41,857 nucleotides of DNA, taken from contig JAEBUN010000090.1 of the NCBI GenBank assembly GCA_023014365.1, forward strand, positions 1-41,857. The letters are read 5' to 3'. The position numbers and the translations under genes are program-made. Shown here one piece after another: positions 1-8,463 of this stretch; the stretch's first letter is position 1, and the number at the start of each line of letters is the position of its first letter. The notes under the pieces were generated by a model. It ran no database searches. It was not told where the DNA came from and saw only the letters and a list, made by a program, of their open reading frames with translations. The stretch comes from Lepiota brunneoincarnata. Lineage: Eukaryota; Basidiomycota; Agaricomycetes; Agaricales; Agaricaceae.

Positions 1-1991
1 AACCGCGTCGCGATGCACCAGTTGGATAGGGTTTTTGAGTATGGTATCTGGTGCGGTCGTAGGGCCATTGATAAAATGGTTTCTGATATGCCGACAGATG
101 AACACGAAGGGGACCGTTACAAGCACGCGCTTGCTCCCCCGGTGGCCAAACTCCGCCAGACTACTTGACGTCCCACGAACTCGTCGTAGTAGCGACCGAT
201 AAGAACCTTGGTTGCGCAGTTGCCCCGCGTGCCTGGATCATTGAAAAAGCGCTCTCGTTATTGTCGAACCGTGTAGATTACGAACCGGTTAGCGCCGTTA
301 CGGCGTACAATATACTTTGTGATAAAAATAACCACATTAAGAGCATCGCGAGATTGTCGGAAGATTTCGGCATTCAATCGCAGCTTCCCCGCTTCCTCCG
401 GAGTCAGTTATCGGTCGAACCTAGTTCGATCCCGACGTTTTATGTCATTCCTAAAATACATAAGACACCGGTAGCTGCCCGGCCGATTCTACCGTGCCAC
501 TCCGTCCCGCAAGGGCCTGCAGGGAAGTACGTAAGTAAAAGTCTCAAACCGATTATCCAATCGGCGCCGTACGTTATACATGGATCTAAGGATCTGGCGA
601 TAAAATTGAGCAAGTTGTCGCTACCGCAGTTCCGATTCGAGAACGGTATGCTCAAGCGTCTATACTTTGTCTCGGGCGACGTTGTCGCGTTCTACCCACA
701 TGTGGATGTTCAAAAGGCACACTCCTATGCCGAAGAATATTACACCCGGTGGTTAGCCGAGTCAGAGCCGGAAGTCGAAGATGCTGACTTCGACGCAACG
801 CATGCAGCAGCTAAAGTACAGCTGTTACGGGAATGCATGCGGGCAGCGGACGACAACTTACTGGTACAGTTCCAGGGTAAATATTACCGTCAGGCCCGTG
901 GTCTAGCGATGGGTGTGGCTTCGAGCCCCGATCTCGCGAACATCTACGGCGTACACTTCGAGGAGGAGTGCGCAGCCCTGCGGTCACCCGACGTGGCGTT
1001 CTATGGACGCTACATCGACGATTGTCTCGCTCTCGTGTATGCGTATCGAGAGGAGGATGCTTTGCGGCTACTCAGAGATAATTTAATGTTCGATAACTGT
1101 ACCATTACGTGGTCATCTTCGGATCAATACATGGTGTTCCTAGACATGATGCTGTTTACGGCAAACGGTCGCCTCCACCATAAGGCGTATAGGAAACCGA
1201 TGAACCACTTTGAGCGCATTCCTTGGATCAGCTTTCACCCCCTTTACGTTAAGAAAGGGACGTTTGTATCAGAGCTGTCGAGGCTTGCCGCGCTTTCTTC
1301 GCGTTTCGACGATTACGTGAAGGCATGTAGAGAAGCTTCGGATATCTACATTGCGCGTGGCTACCCTCCATTGTTGATCGCCGCTTGGCTTCGCGATAAC
1401 TACCGAGCACGTTGGGACGTACGGCTAAGGGAGTCCGTACCGCCAGCGAATGGCGTGCTTGTGCTAAAAAGCGAATACAACATATCCTGGGACATGTTTA
1501 ATGCTCACGAACTTGAGGACAGTATGAAGACTGGGTGGGCGCAGGCAATGAATGTCTTCGCCCGTGCAGACGTCCGGGGGCGGAATAACGTACCGCTTCC
1601 GTACGATCTGACCAAACTAGGTATCCCTAAGAAGGCGTCTGAGTTGATGCGTCTCTTTACTAAGATCCCGCGTGCTGAAGCCGAGGCTGACTTGGCGGAG
1701 TGTGCAAAGGATTGGTGTTTAGATTCGGGTTGGCAAGGACCTTTCTTACGCCTAGATAGACTCGGTCTCTTCGGTCGCCGTCTGTTGGTTTCGAAGAAAA
1801 GAACCCGACAGATAATGGACCTTACGTCAATTTGGCGTGCTTCTGTTCTCGCGCGGCGCGACCGCCAGGCGTTAATAACCGACTTCTTCGCCGAAGCTCG
1901 AGCTCCCGTGGCCTCTTCCTCCGCTCCGGCGGTAGAACACCACCGTGAGAAAACGCCTGATCCGTGGATCGCGATTGCGAACTTCGATTGA
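1..1991 (+). CDS. Reverse transcriptase of an endonuclease-lacking Penelope-like element, copy 1 (5' end outside window, frameshifted)
   Basis: Copies element RNA into DNA. Family members without the GIY-YIG endonuclease are known to prime on telomeric 3' overhangs. Visible RT motifs: motif A VSGDVVAFYPHV, motif B ARGLAMGVASSPDLANIYG, catalytic YIDDCLALVY, then a PLE-type thumb with FHPLYVKKGTFVSELSRLA and IARGYPP. The protein stops at 1991 in ANFD with no GIY-YIG domain. The first 165 bases are open in another frame and read like the N-terminal flank of the RT. That frame meets TGA at 166, while the RT frame has a TGA at 99-101. So a one-base shift near 163-168 breaks this copy, or there is a sequencing error. 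No ATG fits as a start, and the true 5' end lies left of the window. The downstream half is almost identical to copy 2 at 3095-3849. Confidence 0.85.
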
Positions 1992-2438
1992 TATGGCTTA
2001 CGTGGTATACCATGCCAGCCGTAGTTGTCCGCACAACCTAGCTGCGGCGACTGGTACCAAGTCGGCGCCCAAATGGGGAAATCCCTGGGCGTTCGGGTAC
2101 CGACCTCTGCGGGGTGATTCCCGTATGTCGGCCGGCCCATATTTGCTGATCTTGAGTAACCTTCCTGGGACCCCGTTGTTAGAAGACTTCGGGGTTGCAC
2201 GACCTGCGCTTCGATCGCAGCACGCGAAAACAGGTTTTTAAATAGGTGGCCTTTTATCGGTTTGGGTGTGATGGTGCGGCGTAACCCGGAACCACGTCTG
2301 GGGGGGCGGTTATGCCCCCTTCCTAAGTCTTTCGAATAGTAACTTTCGCGTAAACGGTAAACAACGTAAGTTCGACCCCTGATGGCGGTTAACTCGCTTT
2401 AAAACGCCGGTTATATGCCGTGCGGAGCGTTCTTTGCG

Positions 2439-2556
2439 GTAAGTACTACCTTACCTTCCTGACGAGGGCGGCATACTAATACTATGTTACCCCCTAACCC
2501 GAACCCGAACCTAACCGGACCTAACCGGCTCGGTCGGGCGGGGCGTCCTCTAGCAG
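2439..2556 (+). other. Candidate intron in the PLE 3' region
   Basis: A GTAAGTAC donor at 2439, a perfect TACTAAT branch site at 2474-2480 and a CTCTAGCAG acceptor ending at 2556 outline a 118-nt intron across the start of the pLTR. The same signals recur in copy 2 at 4297-4414. PLEs are known for keeping introns. Splicing is not shown by the DNA. Confidence 0.4.
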
Positions 2557-2864
2557 ACCCGTGGGAAGGATAGCCATCTAAGGTAAGTACACCGCCACCG
2601 GTAAATCATGTCACCGGTGCCGGGTTTCACAAGTTCTCACGCTTGGACCCCGTGCGAAAGTGCACCTTGTTACGTTGTCACGTGACGGCCCTACCCCGGC
2701 CCGGATTGTTCCGTCGTCGGGTAACATAGCCCGATGGCACGTGACCGGTCGCACGATCACGTGACTTTTCCCAGACGCAAGCGCGCGTCTAAGTCAGCGC
2801 GGTAAGTTTTGAAACTCGAAGTTAAGTTTTTAATCCTATTTTCACCTGTTATTAACGGGGGGAT

Positions 2865-2870
2865 TATAAA
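2865..2870 (+). promoter_or_regulatory. TATA box of the PLE promoter
   Basis: TATAAA in GGGGATTATAAATACG, conserved in all four modules (also at 4723, 5347 and 19545). It lies about 150 bases upstream of the predicted ribozyme cleavage site. Promoter function is inferred. Confidence 0.45.
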
Positions 2871-2960
2871 TACGTTCCGCGGATTTTGATCTATCGATCA
2901 AAATCGCAATCGATCGCTATCGGCGACAATCGATTGGACGGCAGGTATCTGACGGATATC

Positions 2961-3030
2961 GTGCGCCTGATGAGTCTTTATAAGACGAAACGGGTGGGTA
3001 GTTGGAAACCCCAACAACCCGTTGCGCCCC
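2961..3030 (+). ncRNA. Hammerhead ribozyme, PLE copy 1
   Basis: Core CTGATGA at 2967-2973. Stem II is GTC/GAC (2974-2976 with 2984-2986) closed by a 7-nt loop. GAAA follows at 2987-2990. Stem III pairs CGGGT (2991-2995) with ACCCG (3017-3021), extended by GTTGG/CCAAC (3001-3005 with 3011-3015). Stem I pairs GCGC at 2963-2966 with GCGC at 3024-3027. Predicted cleavage follows the TT at 3022-3023. Hammerheads are established components of PLE terminal repeats and may process tandem-repeat transcripts. Confidence 0.85.
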
Positions 3031-3062
3031 TCCGTCGCGACTCGTGTTTATACGCCCCCTTT

Positions 3063-3094
3063 CCTAACCCTAACCCTCACCCTAACCCTAACCC
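3063..3094 (+). repeat. Telomeric repeat tract between PLE copies 1 and 2
   Basis: About five CCCTAA units, one with a CCCTCA variant. They follow the 3' end of copy 1 and precede the 5' truncation point of copy 2. CCCTAA on the plus strand is the orientation expected if the telomere lies to the left. Confidence 0.9.
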
Positions 3095-3849
3095 ATCCCC
3101 TTTACGTTAAGAAAGGGACGTTTGTATCAGAGCTGTCGAGGCTTGCCGCGCTTTCTTCGCGTTTCGACGATTACGTGAAGGCATGTAGAGAAGCTTCGGA
3201 TATCTACATTGCGCGTGGCTACCCTCCATTGTTGATCGCCGCTTGGCTTCGCGACAACTACCGAGCACGTTGGGATGTACGGCTAAGGGAGTCCGTACCG
3301 CCAGCGAATGGCGTGCTTGTGCTAAAAAGCGAATACAACATATCCTGGGACATGTTTAATGCTCACGAACTTGAGGACAGTATGAAGACTGGGTGGGCGC
3401 AGGCAATGAATGTCTTCGCCCGTGCAGACGTCCGGGGGCGGAATAACGTACCGCTTCCGTACGATCTGACCAAACTAGGTATCCCTAAGAAGGCGTCCGA
3501 GTTGATGCGTCTCTTTACTAAGATCCCGCGTGCTGAAGCCGAGGCTGACTTGGCGGAGTGTGCAAAGGATTGGTGTTTAGATTCGGGTTGGCAAGGACCT
3601 TTCTTACGCCTAGATAGACTCGGTCTTTTTGGTCGCCGTCTGTTGGTTTCGAAGAAAAGAACCCGACAGATAATGGACCTTACGTCAATTTGGCGTGCTT
3701 CTGTTCTCGCGCGGCGCGACCGCCAGGCGTTAATAACCGACTTCTTCGCCGAAGCTCGAGCTCCCGTGGCCTCTTCTTCCGCTCCGGCGGTAGAACACCA
3801 CCGTGAGAAGACGCCTGATCCGTGGATCGCGATTGCGAACTTCGATTGA
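3095..3849 (+). pseudogene. C-terminal fragment of the PLE reverse transcriptase
   Basis: Retains only the last 250 or so residues of the RT protein, from YVKKGTFVSELSRLA to the terminal ANFD. The RT catalytic motifs are missing because of the 5' truncation. The open frame continues leftward through the telomeric repeats only because that tract has no stops. It should have no polymerase activity. Confidence 0.85.
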
Positions 3850-4818
3850 TATGGCTTACGTGGTATACCATGCCAGCCGTAGTTGTCCGCACAACCTAGC
3901 TGCGGCGACTGGTACCAAGTCGGCGCCCAAATGGGGAAATCCCTGGGCGTTCGGGTACCGACCTCTGCGGGGTGATTCCCGTATGTCGGCCGGCCCATAT
4001 TTGCTGATCTTGAGTAACCTTCCTGGGACCCCGTTGTTAGAAGACTTCGGGGTTGCACGACCTGCGCTTTGATCGCAGCACGCGAAAACAGGTTTTTAAA
4101 TAGGTGGCCTTTTATCGGTTTGGGTGTGATGGTGCGGCGTAACCCGGAACCACGTCTGGGGGGGCGGTTATGCCCCCTTCCTAAGTCTTTCGAATAGTAA
4201 CTTTCGCGTAAACGGTAAACAACGTAAGTTCGACCCCTGATGGCGGTTAACTCGCTTTAAAACGCCGGTTATATGCCGTGCGGAGCGTTCTTTGCGGTAA
4301 GTACTACCTTACCTTCCCGACGAGGGCGGCATACTAATACTATGTTACCCCCTAACCCGAACCCGAACCTAACCGGACCTAACCGGCTCGGTCGGGCGGG
4401 GCGTCCTCTAGCAGACCCGTGGGAAGGATAGCCATCTAAGGTAAGTACACCGCCACCGGTAAATCATGTCGCCGGTGCCGGGTTTCACAAGTTCTCACGC
4501 TTGGACCCCGTGCGAAAGTGCACCTTGTTACGTTGTCACGTGACGGCCCTACCCCGGCCCGGATTGTTCCGTCGTCGGGTAACATAGCCCGATGGCACGT
4601 GACCGGTCGCACGATCACGTGACTTTTCCCAGACGCAAGCGCGCGTCTAAGTCAGCGCGGTAAGTTTTGAAACTCGAAGTTAAGTTTTTAATCCTATTTT
4701 CACCTGTTATTAACGGGGGGATTATAAATACGTTCCGCGGATTTTGATCTATCGATCAAAATCGCAATCGATCGCTATCGGCGACAATCGATTGGACGGC
4801 AGGTATCTGACGGATATC

Positions 4819-4888
4819 GTGCGCCTGATGAGTCTTTATAAGACGAAACGGGTGGGTAGTTGGAAACCCCAACAACCCGTTGCGCCCC
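4819..4888 (+). ncRNA. Hammerhead ribozyme, PLE copy 2
   Basis: Same core, stems and predicted cleavage dinucleotide (4880-4881) as copy 1. The flank after stem I has CCACCG in place of CCTCCG. Confidence 0.85.
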
Positions 4889-4919
4889 ACCGTCGCGACT
4901 CGTGTTTTAGTCCCCCCTT

Positions 4920-4932
4920 CCCTAACCCTAAA
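4920..4932 (+). repeat. Telomeric repeat remnant between PLE copies 2 and 3
   Basis: CCCTAACCCTAAA, merging without a break into AAACCCCAAC of the next ribozyme fragment. The shared AAACCCC suggests microhomology at the joint. Confidence 0.7.
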
Positions 4933-4986
4933 CCCCAACAACCCGTTGCGCCCCTCCGTCGCGACTCGTGTTTATACACCCCCTTT
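4930..4986 (+). repeat. Truncated pLTR tail with the 3' half of a hammerhead
   Basis: Matches 3006-3062 of copy 1: 3' strand of stem III, cleavage site (TT at 4946-4947), 3' strand of stem I and the copy-1-type tail. The 5' strand and catalytic core are absent, so it cannot cleave itself. It joins the start of another pLTR at 4987, showing a head-to-tail tandem of terminal repeats. Confidence 0.75.
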
Positions 4987-5543
4987 CCGAACCTAACCGG
5001 ACCTAACCGGCTCGGTCGGGCGGGGCGTCCTCTAGCAGACCCGTGGGAAGGATAGCCATCTAAGGTAAGTACACCGCCACCGGTAAATCATGTCACCGGT
5101 GCCGGGTTTCACAAGTTCTCACGCTTGGACCCCGTGCGAAAGTGCACCTTGTTACGTTGTCACGTGACGGCCCTACCCCGGCCCGGATTGTTCCGTCGTC
5201 GGGTAACATAGCCCGATGGCACGTGACCGGTCGCACGATCACGTGACTTTTCCCAGACGCAAGCGCGCGTCTAAGTCAGCGCGGTAAGTTTTGAAACTCG
5301 AAGTTAAGTTTTTAATCCTATTTTCACCTGTTATTAACGGGGGGATTATAAATACGTTCCGCGGATTTTGATCTATCGATCAAAATCGCAATCGATCGCT
5401 ATCGGCGACAATCGATTGGACGGCAGGTATCTGACGGATATCGTGCGCCTGATGAGTCTTTATAAGACGAAACGGGTGGGTAGTTGGAAACCCCAACAAC
5501 CCGTTGCGCCCCACCGTCGCGACTCGTGTTTTAGTCCCCCCTT
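4987..5543 (+). mobile_element. Penelope-like element copy 3, terminal module only
   Basis: Aligns with copy 2 at a constant offset of 624 bases from CCGAACCTAACCGG through the ribozyme and tail. No RT sequence is left. It is the innermost of the left-end stack and so, by the insertion model, the oldest of the three. Confidence 0.85.
5443..5512 (+). ncRNA. Hammerhead ribozyme, PLE copy 3
   Basis: Full core and stems identical to copy 2, with predicted cleavage after 5505. Confidence 0.85.
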
Positions 5544-5553
5544 CCCTAACCCT
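5544..5553 (+). repeat. Telomeric repeat at the healed chromosome break
   Basis: CCCTAACCCT, directly fused to minus-strand helicase coding sequence at 5554. It marks the point where a broken chromosome was capped before PLE insertion. Confidence 0.8.
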
Positions 5554-7760
5554 CGTCAAAGAAATGTGGTATGCCAACCAGTCGAGCCAGGGATGCAATG
5601 TCCTAAGAAGAAGTGAGCGAGTGCCAACTGGAAGGGACTTGTGGGGCGAGCTATCACCTTTGGCGCTGTGTGAAGAGGGGTGGCCGTCATTATGAGCCTC
5701 GTCCTTCCCTGTTGCATGAGACGCAGTGCGGCTGCATGTTTTAACCCCTCGTTCCTCATGTGGTGGGCCTCGTCGACGATGATGGTGAGGTAATTGTGGC
5801 CAAAGATTGTGCCAGAGAGACTTCCCTTGGGCTGGGGTATACTCCAAGGACGCGTGTTCTTGTTCTTGGTTGGTGCCCGGTGCGTCTTTTTCATGTCATT
5901 AACGAGGACCTGCAATGAATGTTGGGTCAATGGGAGACAACGTCGAGGCAGGGACACGTACTGAGTGGCTAGTGACGATGATGCGATGGTGGGGGTCATG
6001 TTTTGAGGTCTGGTAGGGTCCTGAGGGACCCCAGAAGGCAGCTCCATCCGCTTGACTATCGTAAATGAGAATATCGACGCGTCTCGGTAGGAATAGCGTC
6101 TTCAGCTCGCTGACCCATTGAGCAATGAGAGTACCAGGGCAGACGATGAGATGTGGGTTGGACGGGATCTTGGTACTGCCGAATAGATAAGGCCGAGATG
6201 CTGGAATTGTATTTCAGTCAGAGGCCAAAGTACCTGGGTAATCAACTCACCTAGAACCGGAGGGAGCTTTTGGTTATGGTTTTGAAGCCAAATAACCTGG
6301 TTTAGAAAGGTGATGAAAGCAATTGCTTGGGCCGTTTTACCAAGCCCAACTTCATCCCCAATGAGTACTCCAGCCGGGTGATGTGGGTCCTTCTCAGCAG
6401 TGAATATACTGCGCACGATTGAGTGAACCCCAACCAGTTGATGCCAGTGTAGTGATACTCTGCTCAGCTCACTGGGGGGGGGATCTGTGTTGAAGAGCTC
6501 GCTATCATCCCAAGGCGTGATACCGTCCCTGCCAGAGATCATTGAGCAACTGAAATTTCCTTTGTGATTAGAAATACCTGTGGCGGTAGACGTTGAACTG
6601 AGGAGGAAGCCCGTTCTTGAACCCGAGGTGTTGAATTACAGACATGAACGGCATGGATTGTTCTACCTCCATGCCAAATTCCCCACCGCAATTATTGAGT
6701 TGATTGCCATCTGTAATAGCAGCTGGGATGGGCGGCTCATCCTCGTCGGCTCGCGTTTCGAAATACTCCTCGTAGGCATTCAGAAGGTCCGTGACATCTT
6801 CTTCTGTGGCCAAGGTTTTGAGGGCCTTGACAGACACCTTGCATAATCCTGCACCTCAGATAAGCGACGAAGAGTACCAGCCAGAGGGTTTTGCTTACCG
6901 TTCACTGCACTGGGCTTCTTCCCATTAATCCGTGCACCCAAGTTTTCCATCACCGTCTGTAACTCCGCCAACATATCCTCCGCTTTCTTGATGTTCTCAG
7001 TGGTGTGGAATAACTCGGCACACTCCTTCCACTTTGCGACGGCGCGGATGGTGCGTCTCACTTGCCCTTTTGTGGGCTTTTCCTCCAAATCTTGACAAAG
7101 TAAGGTCTCGTAGAACAGGAAGAGAACAATTTATTGCTCACCTTTGAAAGCGGCGAGGGCAGTCGCTTCTATTTCGTTTCGACGGTTCTTGAGCCCTGAT
7201 ACTTGGAGACGAATTGTGTTCCAAGATCGCTGAGCGAAGATCTGAAGGCACCGACGCAGGTCAGGGCCTAGTACCTGACAATCATCGGGGAATACTTCAT
7301 CCCCAAAGAGCCTCAATGCCAGGGAATCGAGGATTTTTGGCAGGTACAAGTCTGCCGTAGGCCATTGACCGTCGATGTCGTTCCCTCGAATGAAGATTGC
7401 CATAGGATGAATTTCCGATTCTTGAAGCTCCTCCACAATGGCGCTGTGAATACCCCACCGATCCCAGTTTCTGGAGACAAATGCGTTCCATATCTCACGG
7501 CCGGGATGCGAAGAACCGCCCTTGGTCCTTATGGCAAATCGGATTTTCTTTTCCTCCGAGCCGAGTTGATTGTATGCACGGAAGTAAGATTCGACGTCCG
7601 TAGCGTCCTTACGGGTCCAGGTGGGGGGGAGATCCTTGTCATCTCTAGGAAAGAGACCACCGTTGATTCCGGTTCGTTCTTGCCAGGCTGGCCACTTCCA
7701 AGGAGCTCCGTCGAACGCAAAGAACTTGATGAGTGCACTGGCGGCAGTATGGCTAGGCAT
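5554..7760 (-). pseudogene. SNF2-family DNA-dependent ATPase, C-terminal half lost at a telomere-healed break
   Basis: Seven exons can be joined in frame: 7760-7142, 7090-6899, 6848-6578, 6528-6251, 6200-5962, 5909-5658, 5602-5554. Introns are 49-55 nt. They give about 633 residues starting at the first ATG (MPSHTAAS). An N-terminal region of unknown function is followed by a SNF2 ATPase domain: HWHQLVGV, motif I GDEVGLGKT near residue 420, CPGTLIAQW, motif II VDEAHHMRN near 580, motif III TATPLHTAPK near 607, then LARLVGIPHFFDE. There the gene stops: telomeric repeat begins at 5553 and supplies an in-frame TAG two codons later. The rest of the first ATPase lobe and the whole second lobe (motifs IV-VI) are missing, so the protein should not remodel or translocate. 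A 28-nt alternative to the 49-nt third intron also keeps frame but would be unusually short. Confidence 0.85.
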
Positions 7761-8463
7761 GATGAAGGGTAGGAAGTTGGTGCTTTGTGGGGGGGGGCTT
7801 GGCTGTTGGACAGGTAATGAAGCAGTAGATATGGGGGTTATGAGAGCTGCATTTGGTTGAAATATGAGCACGACTTAGCTATGGGCGAAAACATGGGCGG
7901 GGGCTACCAGAGGGTCCGTGGCGGAACGCGCGAGTAGAACTCGAGCTCTCTCGGCAGATGGTCTCCAACAAATCTCTAGAAGGAATGTAGGTTAATGAAC
8001 AAGTTGGTTGACGCATACGAGAACATGGGCATGCACCTCGTCACAGACGAACCTCCCTTAGGAATAGCAAGTTGTGGCCGGGAACTAATTGAATATATTC
8101 GTCAGTATGCCAAAACGTGTGTATGCAGATCGTCGTCGACGAGCCCATGAAACGAATGGTAATTCCCCTTGGAGAATTAATTAAAAAATTGGTGGAAGTG
8201 CGAGATTGCGCGCGCACATACCATAGTCGATGGTTCTCCCGAATGAATGGAAAAATTTACTGGCGGTGAACGAATGGATTTAGTGGATGCGAGAACCCTA
8301 AGCTGAAAGTCATCGTCATCGGCCGATCTCTTAGCTACTGGATTGTTGTTGAGAAAAGATAGAGGGAGGCAGGGGGAAATGTCCAAAGGTACCTTGGAGG
8401 TAAAAAGAAAAAATTAGCCTACACAACTAGTTAATCTCGTCTAGAAATTGGGTCCCTGATAAT
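7761..8463. other. Intergenic region upstream of the SNF2 gene
   Basis: Upstream of the SNF2 start and downstream of the 891-residue gene. It holds a C/G-rich stretch at about 7780-7800 and only short, unsupported frames. I see no gene. Confidence 0.5.

Larger units (their letters stand above)
1..3062 (+). mobile_element. Telomere-associated Penelope-like element, copy 1 (truncated by window edge)
   Basis: Contains the RT gene, a roughly 500-base 3' untranslated stretch and a terminal-repeat (pLTR) module from about 2494 to 3062. The 3' end runs directly into CCCTAA repeats. The layout matches the EN-minus PLEs described at telomeres of basidiomycetes (Coprina type). Family assignment rests on motifs and context, not a database search. 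Confidence 0.85.
2494..3062 (+). repeat. PLE terminal repeat (pLTR) module with promoter, copy 1
   Basis: Begins in degenerate telomere-like repeats (CCTAACCCGAACCCGAACC, CCTAACCGGACCTAACCGG). It carries three CACGTG boxes (2679-2684, 2738-2743, 2758-2763), a TATAAA at 2865-2870, a perfect 10-bp inverted repeat with a 4-nt loop (2882-2905) and the hammerhead at 2961-3030. The module recurs at about 4352-4919, 4987-5543 and 19202-19751. Boundaries are inferred from the junction at 4986/4987, where one module's end abuts another's start. Confidence 0.7.
3095..4919 (+). mobile_element. Penelope-like element copy 2, 5'-truncated
   Basis: Starts abruptly inside the RT thumb region (equivalent to about 1239 in copy 1) right after telomeric repeats. 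It then follows copy 1 at a constant offset of 1858 bases with only scattered substitutions. The 3' tail differs from copy 1 (TTTTAGTCCCCCC instead of TTTATACGCCCCC), so the two belong to slightly different source elements. Confidence 0.9.

Noticed and set aside
1505..2200. 231-codon minus-strand frame, repeated identically at 3363-4058
   Set aside because: It lies opposite the RT coding sequence. Its conservation follows from the near-identity of the two PLE copies, and it has no domain.
1945..2241. 98-codon plus-strand frame overlapping the RT end
   Set aside because: The equivalent in copy 2 has a premature stop near 4070, so the frame is not maintained even between very similar copies.
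2886..3110. Plus-strand frame recurring in every PLE terminal module
   Set aside because: It runs through the hammerhead ribozyme and lacks an ATG. The conservation is explained by the RNA.
5380..5847. 155-codon minus-strand frame joining helicase and PLE sequence
   Set aside because: It is out of frame with the helicase exons and spans an intron and the telomeric junction. Chance read-through.
6550..6577. 28-nt intron in the SNF2 gene
   Set aside because: A 49-nt intron with the same donor and an acceptor at 6529 also keeps frame and matches the other intron lengths.
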